Below, one piece after another: positions 37,197-46,413 of a stretch of 64,000 bases of DNA; position 1 is the stretch's first letter; each line of letters opens with the position of its first letter. The translations under genes and the position numbers were made by a program. Under the pieces are notes generated by a model. That model saw only the letters and a program-made list of their open reading frames with translations, had not been told where the DNA came from and did not search any database. This stretch comes from Balnearium lithotrophicum (lineage in GTDB: Bacteria; Aquificota; Aquificia; Desulfurobacteriales; Desulfurobacteriaceae). Location: contig NZ_FXTM01000001.1 of the NCBI RefSeq assembly GCF_900182585.1, positions 1-64,000 of the forward strand, in the 5' to 3' direction.

Positions 37197-40100
37197 ATGA
37201 AAAATATCAATTTGGGAATAGCAGGAAACATCACTAAAAGGTTCATAACATCAAAACTCACTCCCCTTTTTCTTGTTGCATCACTGATAATTGGAGTATT
37301 TGCAGCCGTTCTTACTCCAAAGGAAGAGGACCCACAGATTGTTGTTCCAATGATTGATATATTCATTCCCTATCCGGGAGCTTCCTCAAAGGAGGTTGAA
37401 AGAAAAGTTTCAACGAGATTTGAAAAGTTAATCTGGGAGATAAAGGGAATCGACTACGTCTATTCGGTTTCAAAACCGGGAATGTCCCTTATTGTTGCCA
37501 GATTTAAAGTCAACGAGGACATGGAGGACTCTCTCGTTAAGCTCTACAACAAGCTAATGTCAAACATGGACAAACTACCTCCTGGAGCTCTCCATCCCCT
37601 CGTAAAGCCAAAGGATATTAACGATGTTCCAATAGTAACTCTAACACTTTGGAGTGAGGATAAGAGCCCTTATGAGTTGAGGAAGATAGCTAAGGAGCTC
37701 TGCTTACAGTTAAAACAGATTAATGATGTTTCAAAGTCCTGGATAATCGGTGGAGATGTAAAGAGATTTAAAGTTATCGTTGATAAAAATAAGTTGAAGA
37801 ACTACCACTTATCTCTACTGCAGGTAGCTCAAGCGATAAAGTCAGCTAATGCCCAGGTTAATGCAGGAAAGATAACTGAAAACAACACAGAGTACCCGGT
37901 AGAGGCCGGAGAGTTCATAAAGACAATAGACGACCTTAAGAACTTAGTAGTTGCTGTTTACAGGAACAAACCAGTTTACCTAAGGGACGTAGCAAATGTA
38001 ACGGAAGCTCCAATAGACCCTGATAATTACGTTTTCATAGGTTTCGGTCCCCACTCTGAGGAGAAGGGGGTAAGTAAAGAATTTATCGAAAAGCACGGCA
38101 ATCAGTTCCCTGCAGTAACAGTTGCCATTGCTAAGAAAAAGGGGACAAACGCCGTAGTTGTTGCAGATAAGATTCTTGATAAGGTTAAGGAGATAAAGGG
38201 AAGGATTCTTCCAAGTGACGTTCACATAACAGTAACGAGGAACTACGGTAAGACGGCAGAGGACAAGTTTGATGAACTAATGTTCCACTTAGGTGTCGCC
38301 ATATTTGCAGTTGTTATCTTTATCGGTATAACGCTCGGTGTAAAGGAAGCTCTCGTCGTTTCACTTGCAATTCCAACGACATTAGCTCTAACCCTATTCG
38401 TTGACCTCCTTACAGGATACACTCTAAACAGAGTTACGCTCTTTGCTCTCATCTTTACCTTGGGTCTTTTGGTTGACGATGCTATTGTTGTAGTTGAAAA
38501 CATACATAGACACCTTAAACTTAAAGAAATGCCTCCTCTTCAAGCTGCCATTTATGCAGTAGCTGAAGTTGGAAACCCCACAATTTTAGCAACGTTTACA
38601 GTAATCGCAGCTCTCCTTCCCATGGCCTTTGTTAGGGGGCTTATGGGACCTTACATGAGGCCAATTCCTGTTAACTCATCAATTGCAATGTTCTTCTCCC
38701 TCATAGTTGCATTTGTAATTTCTCCCTGGGCTGCATACTACCTCCTCAGGAAGGAATCGGAGAAAGAAGGGAAAAAGGTTGTACTTGAAGAAACAAGAAC
38801 CTACAAGATTTACAATAGATTGATCCGTCCTCTCCTCGATTCAGCTTTAAAGAGATGGGCCTTCTTAGGAACCATTGTTCTACTAATGGTGGGTTCTGTG
38901 GCTCTCTTTTTCACAAAGACCGTTGTTGTCAAGCTCCTTCCATTTGACAACAAGAGTGAATTTCAGGTCGTTGTAGACATGCCGGAAGGAACGTCATTAG
39001 AGGAGACAGCAAGGGTTGCAAAAGCTATTGCAAACTACGTCCAGACGATTCCAGAGGTAACCGACTTTGAAGCCTACGTTGGAACTGCCAGTCCCTTTGA
39101 CTTTAACGGCCTTGTAAGGCACTACTACTTGAGAAGGGGAGGAAATGTAGCAGACATTAGGATAAACCTTATTGACAAACACGAGAGGAAGAGGCAATCC
39201 CACGATATAGCTAAGGAGGAAAGACCTAAAATTCAAGCTGTTGCAAGGTCTGTAGATCCAGGGGCAAATGTAAAGATTGTTGAGGTTCCTCCAGGTCCAC
39301 CTGTTCTTGCAACTTTGGTTGCTGAGATATACGGTAAGGACGATAGCGTTAGAAGGAGAATTGCAAAGGAAGTTGAGGAAATTTTCAAGAAAACACCTGG
39401 AGTTGTTGATGTTGATACACTTGTTGATGATGACTACTACAAGTACAAGATAGAGGTTGACAGGGAAAAAGCGAGAAAGTCTGGAGTAACAGAAGAACAG
39501 ATTGCCCAGACTGTTAGGATTGCACTAAACGGGGCTTCCGTTTCTGAAGCTCACACGAAGTACGATTCTGACCCGGTTCCGATTTTTGTAAGACTCCCAA
39601 GAAATCAAAGGGACGACATTAATAAGTTGTTGGACCTTGCTGTAATGAATAAACAGGGGAAATTAATACCTCTGAGAGAAGTAGTGAAGGTTAAGAGAGT
39701 CTTAGCCGATAAGACTATCTATCACAAGAACCTTCATCCTGTATCCTACGTAATAGCTGATGTATCAGGAAAGTACGAAGCTCCCATATATCCTATACTT
39801 GCTATAAATAGCTACCTTAAAAATCACCCTCTTCCTGACGGTTACAAACTTGAGTACTCCTTTATTCCTCCTTCCATTCCAAAGACCGACTTTAAACCTA
39901 AGATGAAGTGGGACGGAGAATGGCAGATAACCTACGAAACGTTCAGGGATATGGGAGCAGCGTTCATTGTTGCTTTGATGCTAATATACCTACTTATCGT
40001 TGGTCAGTTCCAATCCTTTGTTATTCCTATGGTTATTATGGCTCCCATTCCTTTAACCATGATAGGAATAATACCTGGACACTGGATAATGAGCCAAATA

Positions 40101-40448
40101 TTTGGAAAGACAGCCTACTTTACTGCAACTTCAATGATAGGTTTTATAGCACTTGCAGGTATTGTCGTTAGAAACTCTATCATCCTTGTTGACTTTATTC
40201 TCATGAGGAAGAGGGAGGGAGCTCCCCTCAAAGATTCCATAATTGAGGCAGGGGCTGTTAGGTTAAGGCCTATTGTTTTAACTGCTGCAGCAGCCATGGT
40301 AGGTTCAGCGGTTATTCTCTTAGACCCTATTTTTCAGGGTTTAGCAATCTCTATACTCTTTGGCGTTTTTGCGTCAACTACATTAACCTTAGGAGTCATA
40401 CCTGTGTTATATTACATTTTTGAAAAGAGAAATTGGGAAAATAGATGA
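37197..40448 (+). CDS. RND efflux transporter (AcrB-like, HAE1 family)
   Basis: A 1083-aa inner-membrane proton-driven pump. Topology fits RND: one N-terminal helix, a large periplasmic loop, six helices, a second loop, and five further helices. The helix-4 proton relay Asp pair is present in LLVDDAIVVVENIHRH. The other half has IALAGIVVRNSIILVDFI. The strongest similarity by eye is to efflux pumps for organic compounds rather than CusA-type metal pumps; substrates are unknown. Confidence 0.93.
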   Translation: MKNINLGIAGNITKRFITSKLTPLFLVASLIIGVFAAVLTPKEEDPQIVVPMIDIFIPYPGASSKEVERKVSTRFEKLIWEIKGIDYVYSVSKPGMSLIVARFKVNEDMEDSLVKLYNKLMSNMDKLPPGALHPLVKPKDINDVPIVTLTLWSEDKSPYELRKIAKELCLQLKQINDVSKSWIIGGDVKRFKVIVDKNKLKNYHLSLLQVAQAIKSANAQVNAGKITENNTEYPVEAGEFIKTIDDLKNLVVAVYRNKPVYLRDVANVTEAPIDPDNYVFIGFGPHSEEKGVSKEFIEKHGNQFPAVTVAIAKKKGTNAVVVADKILDKVKEIKGRILPSDVHITVTRNYGKTAEDKFDELMFHLGVAIFAVVIFIGITLGVKEALVVSLAIPTTLALTLFVDLLTGYTLNRVTLFALIFTLGLLVDDAIVVVENIHRHLKLKEMPPLQAAIYAVAEVGNPTILATFTVIAALLPMAFVRGLMGPYMRPIPVNSSIAMFFSLIVAFVISPWAAYYLLRKESEKEGKKVVLEETRTYKIYNRLIRPLLDSALKRWAFLGTIVLLMVGSVALFFTKTVVVKLLPFDNKSEFQVVVDMPEGTSLEETARVAKAIANYVQTIPEVTDFEAYVGTASPFDFNGLVRHYYLRRGGNVADIRINLIDKHERKRQSHDIAKEERPKIQAVARSVDPGANVKIVEVPPGPPVLATLVAEIYGKDDSVRRRIAKEVEEIFKKTPGVVDVDTLVDDDYYKYKIEVDREKARKSGVTEEQIAQTVRIALNGASVSEAHTKYDSDPVPIFVRLPRNQRDDINKLLDLAVMNKQGKLIPLREVVKVKRVLADKTIYHKNLHPVSYVIADVSGKYEAPIYPILAINSYLKNHPLPDGYKLEYSFIPPSIPKTDFKPKMKWDGEWQITYETFRDMGAAFIVALMLIYLLIVGQFQSFVIPMVIMAPIPLTMIGIIPGHWIMSQIFGKTAYFTATSMIGFIALAGIVVRNSIILVDFILMRKREGAPLKDSIIEAGAVRLRPIVLTAAAAMVGSAVILLDPIFQGLAISILFGVFASTTLTLGVIPVLYYIFEKRNWENR

Positions 40449-40493
40449 AAATTATGATAAACTAAAAGTTAAGTTAGATTGAGGGAGGTAAGA

Positions 40494-40838
40494 ATGAAGA
40501 TAGATAAATCAATACTTATATTGGCTTTCTTCTTAGGTTTTTCAGTACCTTCATTTGCGGGAGATATCTGTTCAACAAAACTGGAAGCTGAATCTGTGAA
40601 AAATCCCCTTCCTGTTAAGTACCAACAATTAAAAGCACAAAACGAGGAACTCAAGAGGAAGTTAGAAGACTGTAAAGCAGAAAAGGAAAGAGTGAAAGAA
40701 GAGATTTCACGTTTAAATGAAGAAATCTCTACTCTTGAATCTAAAGAAGCAAGGCTTAGGATACAACTTTTACAGTTACCTTCAAAGGAGAGCTTAGAGG
40801 AGCAGATAAGGAAGCTTGAAAGCGAGGAGGGAAGGTAA
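40494..40838 (+). CDS. Secreted coiled-coil protein, unknown
   Basis: A 114-aa protein with a clear signal peptide ([22 protein letters not shown]) and a mature part dominated by a charged heptad-like helix (about 45-112). Two Cys occur (DICSTK and EDCKAEK). ATG at 40494 follows GAGGGAGG. It is two bases before the LysM protein gene, which has the same layout of leader, short Cys-containing head and coiled coil. The two could form a periplasmic complex. I recognise no family. Confidence 0.7.
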   Translation: MKIDKSILILAFFLGFSVPSFAGDICSTKLEAESVKNPLPVKYQQLKAQNEELKRKLEDCKAEKERVKEEISRLNEEISTLESKEARLRIQLLQLPSKESLEEQIRKLESEEGR

Positions 40839-40839
40839 A

Positions 40840-41541
40840 ATGAGGAAAATGATAGCAGCATTTTCAATAGCAGTTTTAACAGGAGTTGGAATCGCTCAAG
40901 CAGGTTGTCCTTCTCCAACGGAAAAGTACGTTCTCTGCTCTCCCGATTTTGCCTTCTACCCTGAATCACTAATAAAGGCCTATAACCAGGCAAAGAAGGA
41001 AAAGGAGGAGTTAGAGGCAAAACTCAAAAAATGTAGAGAGGAACTTTCCCTTTTAAGGGCAAAGGAATCAGAACTTAAATCTCGTTATGGCATCCTTTCT
41101 AACCAGGTAGAAGCTTTGAAAAGTAAGATAGCAGAAATACAGGCTCTCCAGAGGAAGCTCGAGGAGCTGAAGAGAAAAATGGGTAAGTGTGAGGAGCTCC
41201 TCAAAAAGTGGAGAGGTTTACCTAAAAGGTATACTGTTAAGAGAGGAGATACTCTCTGGGGAATTGCTTCTAAGGATTACATCTATGGAGACCCATGGCA
41301 GTGGCCACTCATTTACAGAGCGAACAGGGATAAAATCAAGAACCCCCACCTTATTTATCCAAAACAAACCCTCAAAATACCGAGGGATATTAACTGTCAG
41401 GACATAATTAACGCAAGGAAGGAAGCTTTAAGAACTCCTCCTCCAAAAGGGGTGAAACCCAAAAAAGTGGGTCCTGTTAAGGCTGAGGATGTTCCCAAAA
41501 CAGCGACTGACTACTTCTTATGTAAGGGATGCAAAAGATGA
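40840..41541 (+). CDS. Secreted LysM-domain protein with coiled coil
   Basis: A 233-aa envelope protein. A signal peptide (ends AQA before [12 protein letters not shown]) precedes a coiled coil (about 45-120) and a LysM domain ([21 protein letters not shown], ending PKQTLKIP), which binds peptidoglycan. The C-terminus ends CKGCKR. ATG at 40840 has GGAGGGAAGG upstream. It likely anchors an assembly to the cell wall. Its stop overlaps the next ORF by ATGA. Confidence 0.85.
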   Translation: MRKMIAAFSIAVLTGVGIAQAGCPSPTEKYVLCSPDFAFYPESLIKAYNQAKKEKEELEAKLKKCREELSLLRAKESELKSRYGILSNQVEALKSKIAEIQALQRKLEELKRKMGKCEELLKKWRGLPKRYTVKRGDTLWGIASKDYIYGDPWQWPLIYRANRDKIKNPHLIYPKQTLKIPRDINCQDIINARKEALRTPPPKGVKPKKVGPVKAEDVPKTATDYFLCKGCKR

Positions 41542-41864
41542 AAGTAAAAGAAAGTAAGGAAATAAGATTACAGAAGGTTGTAACCAAAACTGGTGTGGAG
41601 CTGCTACGAATTGTGGTAGCTCCCAACCACTTTTTTCTTGAACAGAACCCAGAAAAACCCAGCAAGTATGGAGTGGCCTACAAGAAATTGAAGGAAATGT
41701 ATCCCGATTTCTTCATGTTCTGGGAAATAAAGAACGATGAATACACAGGAAGGTTGTTGACGGGAGCTCTCCTTGAAAGGGGGGAAATTGATAAATTCAT
41801 AGATTCTATTCTAAACTCCGAAGAGTATAAGGAATTTGAAGATTCGAAAGATGACCTATCTTAA
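41538..41864 (+). CDS. Conserved-looking hypothetical protein, 108 aa
   Basis: A soluble 108-aa protein with no signal peptide or membrane segment. It is rich in Lys and Glu, with an aromatic centre ([16 protein letters not shown]). I recognise no family. I chose ATG at 41538 because it makes an ATGA overlap with the LysM gene; ATG at 41529 is also in frame. It is the last gene before the CRISPR array and closes a three-gene set with the two secreted proteins. Confidence 0.6.
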   Translation: MKVKESKEIRLQKVVTKTGVELLRIVVAPNHFFLEQNPEKPSKYGVAYKKLKEMYPDFFMFWEIKNDEYTGRLLTGALLERGEIDKFIDSILNSEEYKEFEDSKDDLS

Positions 41865-41903
41865 GCAAACCATTCCATCATAAGGAAGGAGTCTCTACGA
41901 TAA

Positions 41904-42195
41904 ATTTCCATCCCGCTACGTTCAGATAAAACATAACCATTAGAGAGGCAAATGTATGCCTTAAATCGCTTTATATCCCACTACGTTCAGATAAAACTTA
42001 TGTGGAACAGAGAAAGCCCCAGCCCGAACTCAACTTTATATCCCACTACGTTCAGATAAAACTTCTCCAAGCTCCTCCTTTCCCTTCCCGAATATAACTT
42101 TATATCCCACTACGTTCAGATAAAACAACTTGACGATGCACGTAGGGGGTATGCTTTGATAAAGGGCTTTATATCCCACTACGTTCAGATAAAAC
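41904..42195 (-). CRISPR. Short CRISPR array, 5 repeats and 4 spacers
   Basis: Repeats of 29 bases lie at 41904-41932, 41969-41997, 42034-42062, 42098-42126 and 42167-42195; spacers are 36, 36, 35 and 40 bases. On the minus strand the repeat begins GTTTTATCTG and ends GGGATATAAAG, resembling type I-B repeats of Clostridium and Fusobacterium. The four repeats nearest cas2 are identical. The leftmost has four mismatches, marking the leader-distal end, so the leader is at 42196-42379 and transcription is leftward. The array is very short for a complete cas operon. Confidence 0.97.
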
Positions 42196-42379
42196 CTTGA
42201 AATCCATATTCTCTGAATTCAAAGAGCGACAACTACTTGTTACATTATATCATATACTGAAGAGGTAACTTTTTACAGCAAATCGGCAGTAGCAATTTTA
42301 GAATTTTCTAAAAATTCGACTTAATTGACTGTCTTGTAAAGCCTTTCTGCTACTGCATATAAAATTCGATTTGCTGCAA
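42196..42379 (-). promoter_or_regulatory. CRISPR leader region
   Basis: AT-rich, non-coding DNA between the cas2 stop codon and the first perfect repeat, in the position of a leader. Besides the large inverted repeat listed separately, it contains GTTAC (42239-42243) and GTAAC (42265-42269) as a weak inverted pair. I could not assign a definite promoter. Confidence 0.6.
42276..42376. repeat. Large interrupted inverted repeat in the CRISPR leader
   Basis: The left arm 42276-42294 reads CAGCAAATCGGCAGTAGCA. Its full 19-base reverse complement is present on the right as TGCTACTGC (42348-42356) plus CGATTTGCTG (42367-42376), split by a 10-base insertion. Inside the loop is a second palindrome, TTTTAGAA (42296-42303) and TTCTAAAA (42306-42313). 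The right arm ends four bases from the cas2 stop. It could fold as an RNA hairpin ending the cas transcript, or serve as a protein-binding leader element. Confidence 0.7.
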
Positions 42380-42640
42380 CTATAGAAAATTATCTGTTAC
42401 ATTTTTATCTTCGCCTATGACAGTTTTTGTTACTGCATAAGGGCTCTTAAGTTCGTAAAAATAAATGGAGTCATTTTCCTCTATGATTTTTTCTAATTCA
42501 GCTTTACATTTGGCCAAGTTAGATATGCTTATTTCTCCCTCAAACACAGAGTTTTGAACCCAGTTTAAATATTTTCTTAGTGTTTTTCTTACCTTATCAA
42601 TCCTTTTTACATCTACATCATAGGTTACAATGATGAACAT
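42380..42640 (-). CDS. cas2: CRISPR-associated endonuclease Cas2
   Basis: An 86-aa ferredoxin-fold protein starting MFIIVTYDVDVKRIDKVRKTLRKYL, with the Cas2 Asp in YDV and the typical VQNSVFEGEIS strand. Cas2 forms the spacer-integration complex with Cas1. It lies directly after cas1 and is the last gene before the leader. Confidence 0.96.
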   Translation of the reverse strand: MFIIVTYDVDVKRIDKVRKTLRKYLNWVQNSVFEGEISISNLAKCKAELEKIIEENDSIYFYELKSPYAVTKTVIGEDKNVTDNFL

Positions 42641-43621
42641 TTACCACCACGCCTTCAAAGGAGTATAAACTTTATCTCCTGATAGATGTTTAATTAATTT
42701 ATAACATTCAAGGCGTATCAAATAACGGTAAGAAACATTTCTTTTAAGACTTCTATGCTTAATTGTGGAATTCAATTTTTCATCAAAAGCTTTTAAAAAC
42801 TTCTTTCTTCCCGATTCGGATAAGTATGTATAATTTAAATCGATATCAAAATCCTTTTTTCTTAAAATATTTTTGTTAACTAATGAGAAAATAATTGAAT
42901 CTACGATTAGTGGTTTAAAAATTTCAGAAATATCTAAAGACAGAGAAAATCTGCTTGTGGAAGGTTCATGAAGATAACTAATAGTTGGATCAAGCTGTGT
43001 TTTATAAATCTCCGATAAAACTACCGAGTACATTAAGGAATTTCCATATGATATAAGGGCATTTATAGCATTTGATGGTGGTCTCTTTTCCCTTTTTATC
43101 ATCCGAAAGAAATCGTCCCTTAGAATATTAGGAAATCTATTGTAATAGAATTCTCTAATCCTACCCTCTGTATTCATAAGGGAAGGTATGTCTTTGTGGC
43201 TATAAATGTCGCTTAGGAGCTCCTCAATATAATCTGTGCTAATTCCTCTCTTTCTTAAATTTCTTGCTATATGAAAAGAGGCTCCCACCACAAAGGAGGA
43301 TGCAAGAAACAAACGGTTTTCAGGAATGAGATAGTGTTTTACCTGATTAACTACTAAATAGCCAGAAACATTCCTCTTTTTCGGCAAAATGCTTCCAGAA
43401 TAAAATCCATGGTAATTGAAGTAATGAACGACTATCCCTTTTTGAGACAAGAAATTAAGGAGTGATGTATTTATATTAATCTGTCCAAAAAGGTAAATGT
43501 CGCAGATATTTTCTACTGGGAAATATCTCTTCTTTGTTTCATCACCATCCAAGTATTCAAAAACAAGTGTATTGTCTTTTCGTTTTAATGTTCCCGATTT
43601 AAACAGATATAATCGTGTCAA
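42641..43621 (-). CDS. cas1: CRISPR-associated integrase Cas1
   Basis: A 326-aa Cas1 integrase that inserts spacers at the leader end. It has the strand-rich N-terminal domain (YLFKSGTLKRKDNTLVFEY) and the all-helical domain with NAINALISYGNSLMYSVVLSEI and the LHEPSTSRFSLSLDISEIFKP metal-site region. The frame is open further upstream, but TTG at 43621 follows GGAGGGAGG and matches the usual Cas1 N-terminus. It starts a few bases after the cas4 stop. Confidence 0.96.
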   Translation of the reverse strand: MTRLYLFKSGTLKRKDNTLVFEYLDGDETKKRYFPVENICDIYLFGQININTSLLNFLSQKGIVVHYFNYHGFYSGSILPKKRNVSGYLVVNQVKHYLIPENRLFLASSFVVGASFHIARNLRKRGISTDYIEELLSDIYSHKDIPSLMNTEGRIREFYYNRFPNILRDDFFRMIKREKRPPSNAINALISYGNSLMYSVVLSEIYKTQLDPTISYLHEPSTSRFSLSLDISEIFKPLIVDSIIFSLVNKNILRKKDFDIDLNYTYLSESGRKKFLKAFDEKLNSTIKHRSLKRNVSYRYLIRLECYKLIKHLSGDKVYTPLKAWW

Positions 43622-43632
43622 TCCCTCCCTCC

Positions 43633-44148
43633 TTAATCGGAAAAACAAAATGTATAGTAGGCACACTTCTTACAGTAAGGTAACTTCTTCACTGGTGGTG
43701 GTTTAGGCGAGGAAAGTATATTTTTAATGTCTTTCAAAATTTCTATCATTTGTTTTCTTATACTGTCAGTTAGTTCAATAAATTCCCTCTTTCTTTGTCT
43801 TGGATAGTTAATTATTCCCTTCTTCTTTATACCAAATTGTTCCAAGTAAAAGAGATAATAGTAAAGTTGCCAGCGGTCAGCCTCTTCCATCTTTCTTGAA
43901 TATTTGATTTCTCTAATATTTCCTCCAGAAACAATATCAATAGAAATTAAATTGTCGATAATAATGTCCCTTTTTGCATCTGAAGGATATGCTGTATCAT
44001 GGAGAAGTTTTCCTAAAGTTATTTTCTCTGAGTTCTCCTCTAACTGAATTCCCCTATCAAAGAGCCACAGTTTCCTCTTACATACAAAGTAGTAATTAAC
44101 TTTAATTCCATTCGTTCTAAGTTCATCAAAATCCACCTGACCTATCAA
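43633..44148 (-). CDS. cas4: CRISPR-associated exonuclease Cas4
   Basis: A 171-aa RecB-like nuclease. One Cys of the iron-sulphur site is near residue 23 (YYFVCKRKLW) and the other three are C-terminal (CKKCAYYTFC). Nuclease residues include the D in IDNLISIDIVSG and the EIKYS motif. Cas4 trims and selects prespacers for Cas1-Cas2. It overlaps the cas3 end by four bases. Confidence 0.95.
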   Translation of the reverse strand: MIGQVDFDELRTNGIKVNYYFVCKRKLWLFDRGIQLEENSEKITLGKLLHDTAYPSDAKRDIIIDNLISIDIVSGGNIREIKYSRKMEEADRWQLYYYLFYLEQFGIKKKGIINYPRQRKREFIELTDSIRKQMIEILKDIKNILSSPKPPPVKKLPYCKKCAYYTFCFSD

Positions 44149-46412
44149 ATAATTTCTCCAAAATTGGGTTCTGTACTTGTATCTAATCCAAGTTCGCTAT
44201 CATAATCAAAGTCAACAGTGAGAATTTCCTTCCCGAATTTACCAGAAACAATTTGAGTTGGAATGACTTGTTTTAATTTATAAATAGGCATACTTAATGT
44301 AAACTTATTTACATTATAAATTGCTCTAAGCCTTTCAAGATGATTTCTTGTTTTATCCAGTACAATCTCTATTGCTTTTTGTATTTCATCAAAATTCTCA
44401 TCGTAAACTTTTTTCGGTATAACGTTTACATTCAAGATTTCTCTAAAAAGTTTCTGAGCATCTCTTTTCGTATCAGCTTCAAATCCTGCATCCAATAATT
44501 CCATATTTTCAGTAAATTTCTTATAAAAGCTTGTATTTGATATTTTTCTAATATCATAAACACTCATCATCAAATCCTGCTTTTTATCATCAGTTAAGAT
44601 TTGACAATTAAACTCTCTTAAAGCTTCTAATGTGAAATTTACAATTTCTTTGTTATAAATCTTTCCCTTATCTGAAGGCTCTTGCGTAGCGATTACAACA
44701 TTAGGCTCGCTATCTTCATTAATAACTCTCCCTTGTTTCCTATAAACTCTCCCCATTCTCTGGATTATAGAATCTAAAGAAGATATCTCTGTAAACAGAA
44801 CGTCGTAATCTATATCTAAGGAGGCTTCCACAAGCTGAGTTGAAATCCACACAATAGGCTTATCAGGAATTTTTATCTGCTTCTCCTTCTCTATTCTATC
44901 CTTTTGAATGAAAAGAGAATGTAAAAGCTTAACATTAACATCCTTATTTTCGCTTAAACGCTTAAAGAGTTCTTGAGCTTTTCTTACGGTATTTGTAATT
45001 ACCAAAACTTTCTTACCTCTATTAAACTGAGAAACGATTTCACTTAAAAGTTCTTCTATTGACCTGTCTTCCAGTTTGATTTTATGCTTCTTTTCGGGAT
45101 TAAAAACCGGTTCTAATTCCTCAGCGTAATCTTTCAAATATTCATTAATAAAGGGATGGATTGTTGCACTCATAAAGCAGAATTTTCCGCCGTAAATAGC
45201 TATTTCTTGAAGTCCCTTTATTATCACTGCAAGGGTATCTGGCGAATAACTCTGCGGTTCGTCCAACACTATTTTTGAATACATTAAAGTAGCATAAATC
45301 CTTTCGTATCCCGGATATTTAAAAACAGCCGTAAATAGCTGATCAGCCGTTGTTACAGTAATTGCCATGGAAAATTGCCTTGCAGCTTGAGTTCTTACAA
45401 TGTGTTCTTCTATAGAAAGCGAATCTTCTATTTCTTCACTTTTCCCCATTCCATAAAACAGAGCATCACTATGCAAAAGCCCTATTTTTTCCTGTTCTCC
45501 TTTAAAAACACTGATGAGCCTGTCATACATGGCATTAACAGAAACTCTAACAGGAAGAGTATAAAAAGCTTTATCCCCTCCAATCCAGTTAATAGCAAAT
45601 TCTGTTTTCCCTACACCTGTCGAAGCAGTGAGTAATACGCTCTTATTTCTTAAATCTTTTGCTTTTTTCTGAAATGGTTTCAAATCTCTAAAATTACTCT
45701 TCTTGGAAAGATAGGATATCAGTTTTTCTTCAAGGTTACAGATTTTTCCTTCCTCAACAGGCAAATGTGCCGATGCTGAATAGTCTAATCTATGGAGAAT
45801 TCCTTTCAGTAAGATAAAAATTCTATTCCTTTTAATATTTTTCACCTTATTAGAGGAGTTGAAGTAGTAATTTTGCAACTTTTTATAAAGGATTCCTGCT
45901 TTATCTGTGAGCACAGACGATATGGAAAATCCATATTTTTTTAACCAATTCAAATCATATATTTTGTTCTTTATATCCAGCTCAATAACTTTCCGAAAAT
46001 ATTCCGGCGAGAAATCTAAGTTTCTATTGTGATGAAATAAGACGGAAAAAAGAACATAATCAAAATATCCTTTAGGAATAGTCCTTTTTATTTCAGGAGC
46101 GTACAAAAATATACCTGAAAGGTAATTATGAGGAATTTCTTTATTCAAAGCTCGAGGAATTCTTGCAGTTTCATTCAAATATTTTCTTATCTTTCTCTGA
46201 AAATGAGAAGAAACTTTACCTAAATCATGAAATAGACAAGCAATTTTTAAAGCATTCCAGAAATCTTCATTAACTCCAGAATTTTTTAAATCTTCTCCGT
46301 ATATTTCCCTTATTCTTTCCAGTTCCCTTAAGAGATTCTCCGTATGCTCTTCTAAAGTTTCCGGAACCGCTTTGTTTTTATCAAAGTAAATTTTTGCATA
46401 AACATTTCCCAT
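44145..46412 (-). CDS. cas3: CRISPR-associated helicase-nuclease Cas3
   Basis: A 755-aa fused HD nuclease and SF2 helicase that degrades DNA recognised by Cascade. HD residues: EHTENLL, LFHDLGKVSSHF and FHHNRN in the first 150 residues. Helicase motifs: TASTGVGKTEFA (Walker A), VLDEPQSYSPD (motif II, DEPQ), MSATIHP, and QRMGRVYRKQGR (motif VI). All key residues look intact. It starts one base after the MNT-like gene fragment. Confidence 0.95.
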   Translation of the reverse strand: MGNVYAKIYFDKNKAVPETLEEHTENLLRELERIREIYGEDLKNSGVNEDFWNALKIACLFHDLGKVSSHFQRKIRKYLNETARIPRALNKEIPHNYLSGIFLYAPEIKRTIPKGYFDYVLFSVLFHHNRNLDFSPEYFRKVIELDIKNKIYDLNWLKKYGFSISSVLTDKAGILYKKLQNYYFNSSNKVKNIKRNRIFILLKGILHRLDYSASAHLPVEEGKICNLEEKLISYLSKKSNFRDLKPFQKKAKDLRNKSVLLTASTGVGKTEFAINWIGGDKAFYTLPVRVSVNAMYDRLISVFKGEQEKIGLLHSDALFYGMGKSEEIEDSLSIEEHIVRTQAARQFSMAITVTTADQLFTAVFKYPGYERIYATLMYSKIVLDEPQSYSPDTLAVIIKGLQEIAIYGGKFCFMSATIHPFINEYLKDYAEELEPVFNPEKKHKIKLEDRSIEELLSEIVSQFNRGKKVLVITNTVRKAQELFKRLSENKDVNVKLLHSLFIQKDRIEKEKQIKIPDKPIVWISTQLVEASLDIDYDVLFTEISSLDSIIQRMGRVYRKQGRVINEDSEPNVVIATQEPSDKGKIYNKEIVNFTLEALREFNCQILTDDKKQDLMMSVYDIRKISNTSFYKKFTENMELLDAGFEADTKRDAQKLFREILNVNVIPKKVYDENFDEIQKAIEIVLDKTRNHLERLRAIYNVNKFTLSMPIYKLKQVIPTQIVSGKFGKEILTVDFDYDSELGLDTSTEPNFGEII

Positions 46413-46413
46413 T

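Noticed and set aside
42063-42097. Third spacer as a self-targeting match, because it is purine/pyrimidine biased like host codons
   Set aside because: I found no matching protospacer in this window by eye. A genome search would be needed to claim self-targeting.
42196-42250. An additional degenerate CRISPR repeat on the cas2 side of the array
   Set aside because: No stretch here matches the repeat core ACTACGTTCAGATAAAAC; the degenerate copy is only at the far left.
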